64,000 nucleotides of DNA from Marinobacter sp. 1-4A (lineage in GTDB: Bacteria; Pseudomonadota; Gammaproteobacteria; Pseudomonadales; Oleiphilaceae), in assembly GCF_016597725.1 (NCBI RefSeq), contig NZ_VCGY01000001.1:124001-188000 (forward strand). The letters run 5' to 3'. Below, piece after piece: positions 61,585 to 64,000 of the stretch. Within the stretch, counting starts at the first letter, position 1, and every line of letters begins with the position of its first letter. The notes under the pieces were generated by a model that was not told the DNA's origin, made no database searches, and worked only from the letters and a program-made list of their open reading frames with translations. Both the position numbers and the translations under genes were made by a program.

Positions 61585-62268
61585 TTACCAACCCAAGTCA
61601 GGGGGCGGTGGCGGAGGGGGCGGCAGCAAACCACCACTCGCGACCCATATCGCAAACGCGGCGACTGCCACTGCAAAAATAAACGCCACGAGGCCACCAC
61701 CGGCTCGCTCCTTGTTCTGTATTCCGCTTACGTCCTTACGCCCGCTAACCATTGGTGCAATCAGGTTATCTTTCTTAACCAACGTGTAAAAAAGAACGCT
61801 GGCAATATGTAATGCGATCAAGCCATAGATAACCCATTCGGTTAGTTTATGCCAAGACGTAATGGTATCACTCCATTCAGACGACACTGCTCGGTAGAGT
61901 GGTCCGTTGAATGCGATAGCGTCTGACGCAAACAGCCCTGTAACTGCTTGAAAGCCCAGCAAACCCAGCATAGCCAACACTGAAAGCGCGCCTAAGGGAT
62001 TGTGGCCTACGCCTTGCCACTCACCTTTTAGATACGCCGAGATGGCAGAGGGGCCGGGAACAAACTGCAAAAAACGCGCGTAGGTAGAGCCAACGATTCC
62101 CCAAACCAAGCGAAAACTAATCAAACCAACAATAGTAAGACCAAAGCGTTCGTGCCACAGCATCCATGTGCCGCCAAGACTAACTGTTACCAGAGAGCCC
62201 GTAACAGCAAGTACAAGAAGCCAGTGAAAGAGTCGCGTGGGCAGGTCCCATAGGGAAATTGACTTCAT
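61585..62268 (-). CDS. Cytochrome b561-family membrane protein
   Basis: The 227-residue protein has four or five helices and His residues at LFHWLL, LWHERFG, SWHKLTEWV and ALHIASVLFY, matching the bis-histidine haem b binding of the prokaryotic b561 family. A further helix near the C-terminus and a tail of eight Pro followed by DLGW are unusual. It likely passes electrons from quinol to the neighbouring cytochrome c'. The gene converges with cytochrome c' after 34 bases. Confidence 0.85.
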   Translation of the reverse strand: MKSISLWDLPTRLFHWLLVLAVTGSLVTVSLGGTWMLWHERFGLTIVGLISFRLVWGIVGSTYARFLQFVPGPSAISAYLKGEWQGVGHNPLGALSVLAMLGLLGFQAVTGLFASDAIAFNGPLYRAVSSEWSDTITSWHKLTEWVIYGLIALHIASVLFYTLVKKDNLIAPMVSGRKDVSGIQNKERAGGGLVAFIFAVAVAAFAIWVASGGLLPPPPPPPPDLGW

Positions 62269-62390
62269 GTATACCCCTTGTAAAAACTGACATATCCAGA
62301 CCGATTACCCGAACCATACCCGTTTTGCTTTATACTGCCCACCGAAGTTCGCATAGCAAATAGTCATGTACCAAATGAAAGGTTTATTCA

Positions 62391-62786
62391 ATGCGTGTGG
62401 TAATCCGTTATTTTTTCCGGACGTTACGTCTCATTTTGACGCCCTTTGTACTCCTGAGCGAAAAGCTTGGAGGAGGAAAGCCGCTACAACGCAGCGCGGA
62501 AGAGCAAAAGCAAGTCGATGCCGCCTGCGAGCAGTTAGCTCTATACCAATTTAAAACCTGCCCGTTCTGCGTCAAAGTACGGAAGCAAATTGCACGACTT
62601 AACCTGAATATCGAGAAGCGGGATGCCCAGCATAACCCGACCCACCGAGCCGAGTTAGAACAAGGTGGCGGTAGTGTAAAAGTGCCTTGTTTGCGGATCA
62701 CGAACAACGATGGCAGCGACCAGTGGATGTACGAATCCGGTGATATCAATGCTTGGCTGGAACAACGCTTTGGGCAAGTTGGCTGA
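62391..62786 (+). CDS. Glutaredoxin-family protein with N-terminal hydrophobic segment
   Basis: The 131-residue protein has a hydrophobic N-terminus (about residues 4-22) and a glutaredoxin domain with active-site CPFC at residues 57-60, then VPCLRI with the cis-Pro, and SGDINAWL near the end. It reduces disulfides and is probably inner-membrane associated. AAAGG precedes the ATG. Its 3' end overlaps the convergent flavodoxin gene by 41 bases. Confidence 0.8.
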   Translation: MRVVIRYFFRTLRLILTPFVLLSEKLGGGKPLQRSAEEQKQVDAACEQLALYQFKTCPFCVKVRKQIARLNLNIEKRDAQHNPTHRAELEQGGGSVKVPCLRITNNDGSDQWMYESGDINAWLEQRFGQVG

Positions 62787-63372
62787 ACCAGTACTTCACA
62801 GAAGCGGGGTCGCCCTGATGCACCAGCACTGGTTCAAAAAGCGGCGTAGCCCCTATCTGTCTTAGGTCTGAAGCAACCTCGATACCAAAACAGCAAAAGC
62901 GTGGGTAGCTACGATCGCCTAGTGCGAGCACTGCATACGAGCAGGAGGCAAAGCCTTGCAGAGCGTGGCTAACCTCCTGCCAAGCGCCCCCTGTTCTCGG
63001 CGCATCACCATTTCCTGTGGTGCTGGCAACAATCAGCAAAGCGTGAGCAGGTACTTGGGCCGACGCCAGTTCATTGAGCTCAATCAACGATGCGCGCATT
63101 CCTTCTTTCTGAATCAACTTGCATGTCTGCTTAGCAAACTGACGAGCAGTGCCTGTCTCGGTCGCATAAGCCACGAGGTAGTCTGACTCTCTCGCGGTAT
63201 CGCGACACTGTTTTAAAGCGGTTTTTTTATGGAACCGCAGCAAAACAAGGGCATAACCAACCATCATAGCAGCGGCGACAAATTTTCGATCAGCCGCCAC
63301 TCCATCGCTAAACACGACGCAAACCACACCGCCACACAGCACTGCGACAACCGGTTTTACCCATGATTTCAC
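62746..63372 (-). CDS. Membrane-anchored flavodoxin (CysJ-type)
   Basis: The 208-residue protein has two N-terminal helices (about 5-25 and 30-45) and then a flavodoxin domain. FMN-binding loops are visible: YATETGTARQ, ASTTGNGDAP and LGDRSYPRFCCFG, which resemble the CysJ/diflavin type rather than small soluble flavodoxins. The neighbour DUF4198-like gene suggests an iron/siderophore reductase cluster with PepSY-type partners, which would lie past the window end. It overlaps the DUF4198-like gene by four bases. Confidence 0.8.
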   Translation of the reverse strand: MKSWVKPVVAVLCGGVVCVVFSDGVAADRKFVAAAMMVGYALVLLRFHKKTALKQCRDTARESDYLVAYATETGTARQFAKQTCKLIQKEGMRASLIELNELASAQVPAHALLIVASTTGNGDAPRTGGAWQEVSHALQGFASCSYAVLALGDRSYPRFCCFGIEVASDLRQIGATPLFEPVLVHQGDPASVKYWFSQLAQSVVPAKH

Positions 63373-64000
63373 AATGGCAACACCTCAAGCGTTGCATTGT
63401 AGCTCATGCGTCTTTTTGCATTATCAAGCAGCTTGCCTGACTGCTCCAATTCAGCTTCGAGCCAGTACATGCCCGGCTCTTCCCATTCAACAAAGATGCG
63501 GCCCTGCGCATCAGTTTGGAGCTGTATTTCATCAACTTGATCACGGTAACGAATGCCACCGCGAATAACGACTACATTGAGATTTGCCGCAGGGTCGCCG
63601 TCTACCAGAAACTGAAATTCTGATGTTTCGCCAACAAACAAGTCATTGGGGTGTGTAACGGGAACCATTTCTAAGCCAACGCCTTTTGCTTCGAACGTGC
63701 GGGTTGTTGGAGCCCCTTTGGTTACGAAAACCTGCATGAGCCTATCGATCTCAAACAAACGCAAGTCCTCAGCTTCAGCTGGGATCTCTCCCATTTCATC
63801 GACACCGCCCCGCCACCGAACGTTTTTACCCTTATGTTTGTATGCACCAAAAAGGCCGTTGGTGCGAATTTCGAATGTATAGGTACCATCTCTGGTGAGT
63901 TGCGCATCAAATACCGAACGGTACTTTCCAGATGCCTTGTTCTGCGCCTCCAATGGCTCCCCTTGGGGATCTAGAATCTCTAAGTGTTCAAGGCCCAAGG
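63369..64000 (-). CDS. DUF4198-like protein, N-terminus outside window
   Basis: The visible 210 residues form Ig-like beta domains (LEILDPQGEPLEAQN, GTYTFEIRTNGLFGAY, TSEFQFLVDGDPAANLNVVVIRGG, and the end EEPGMYWLEAELEQSG). This resembles DUF4198, a family of periplasmic proteins next to TonB receptors and metal-transport genes. The frame is open through the right edge of the window; the first codon seen is TTG (Leu), so the signal peptide and start are missing. It overlaps the flavodoxin ATG by four bases. Confidence 0.65.
   Translation of the reverse strand, partial: LGLEHLEILDPQGEPLEAQNKASGKYRSVFDAQLTRDGTYTFEIRTNGLFGAYKHKGKNVRWRGGVDEMGEIPAEAEDLRLFEIDRLMQVFVTKGAPTTRTFEAKGVGLEMVPVTHPNDLFVGETSEFQFLVDGDPAANLNVVVIRGGIRYRDQVDEIQLQTDAQGRIFVEWEEPGMYWLEAELEQSGKLLDNAKRRMSYNATLEVLPL

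Overview
The window looks like a gammaproteobacterial chromosome, most like Marinobacter or a close marine relative. That placement is an inference from gene content: an exosortase-A (XrtA)-type exopolysaccharide locus with PEP-CTERM proteins, a methylcitrate cluster carrying both acnD/prpF and prpD under a GntR-type regulator, and opgG/opgH/opgD beside galU. No rRNA, IS element, integrase, phage gene or CRISPR array was seen. One tRNA (Val, GAC) is present.

Region 1 (1-33.4 kb) is a large exopolysaccharide locus. A short plus-strand block (a polysaccharide-lyase-like gene cut by the window start, a hexapeptide acyltransferase, a CapK/PaaK-like adenylate-forming enzyme and a GT2) converges on a long, tightly coupled minus-strand series running from 31.1 kb down to 4.6 kb. 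That series begins with the conserved XrtA-associated core: initiating sugar transferase, SLBB export lipoprotein, chain-length protein, a BY-kinase-like protein with a ruined ATP site, and an outer-membrane beta-barrel. It continues with a deacetylase-like protein, a carbamoyltransferase, two FemAB/GNAT proteins, several glycosyltransferases, an O-antigen ligase/polymerase-like protein, an asparagine-synthase-type amidotransferase, a transglutaminase-like membrane protein, a flippase, two acyltransferase-3 proteins, an SGNH hydrolase and a secreted jelly-roll protein. Divergently, a DUF3473-type deacetylase and the XrtA-associated AAA ATPase complete the core. The polymer is predicted to be acylated, carbamoylated and amidated. 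No exosortase gene is in the window. The 3.6-8.9 kb part is visibly AT-rich, as serotype-variable sugar genes often are.

Region 2 (33.4-43.1 kb) is propionate catabolism: prpR-prpB-prpC-acnD-prpF on the minus strand, and a separate prpD. Between prpF and prpD sits a plus-strand PEP-CTERM gene with a well-formed sigma-54 promoter. Clusters of palindromic C-rich/G-rich repeats fill the prpC/acnD and acnD/prpF gaps.

Region 3 (43.1-51.3 kb) is osmoregulated periplasmic glucan synthesis (opgG, a small coupled ORF, opgH, opgD), a TpsB-like outer-membrane barrel without POTRA domains, and galU, which makes the UDP-glucose the pathway uses.

Region 4 (51.3-58.6 kb) is the most unusual part: a RibD-like reductase, a multi-spanning LPG-synthase-TM protein, a fused GT4-methyltransferase, a PTPS/QueD-like protein that has lost most of its known active-site residues, an MDR dehydrogenase, a CDP-alcohol phosphatidyltransferase and a YceI protein. 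They are arranged in two coupled divergent units plus a convergent reductase. It reads like an uncharacterised pathway for a glycosylated, possibly lipid-linked, pterin/pyrimidine-related metabolite; this is inference.

Region 5 (58.7-64 kb) holds a DMT transporter, tRNA-Val, a second PEP-CTERM gene, cytochrome c', cytochrome b561, a glutaredoxin, a membrane-anchored flavodoxin and a DUF4198-like protein cut by the window end.
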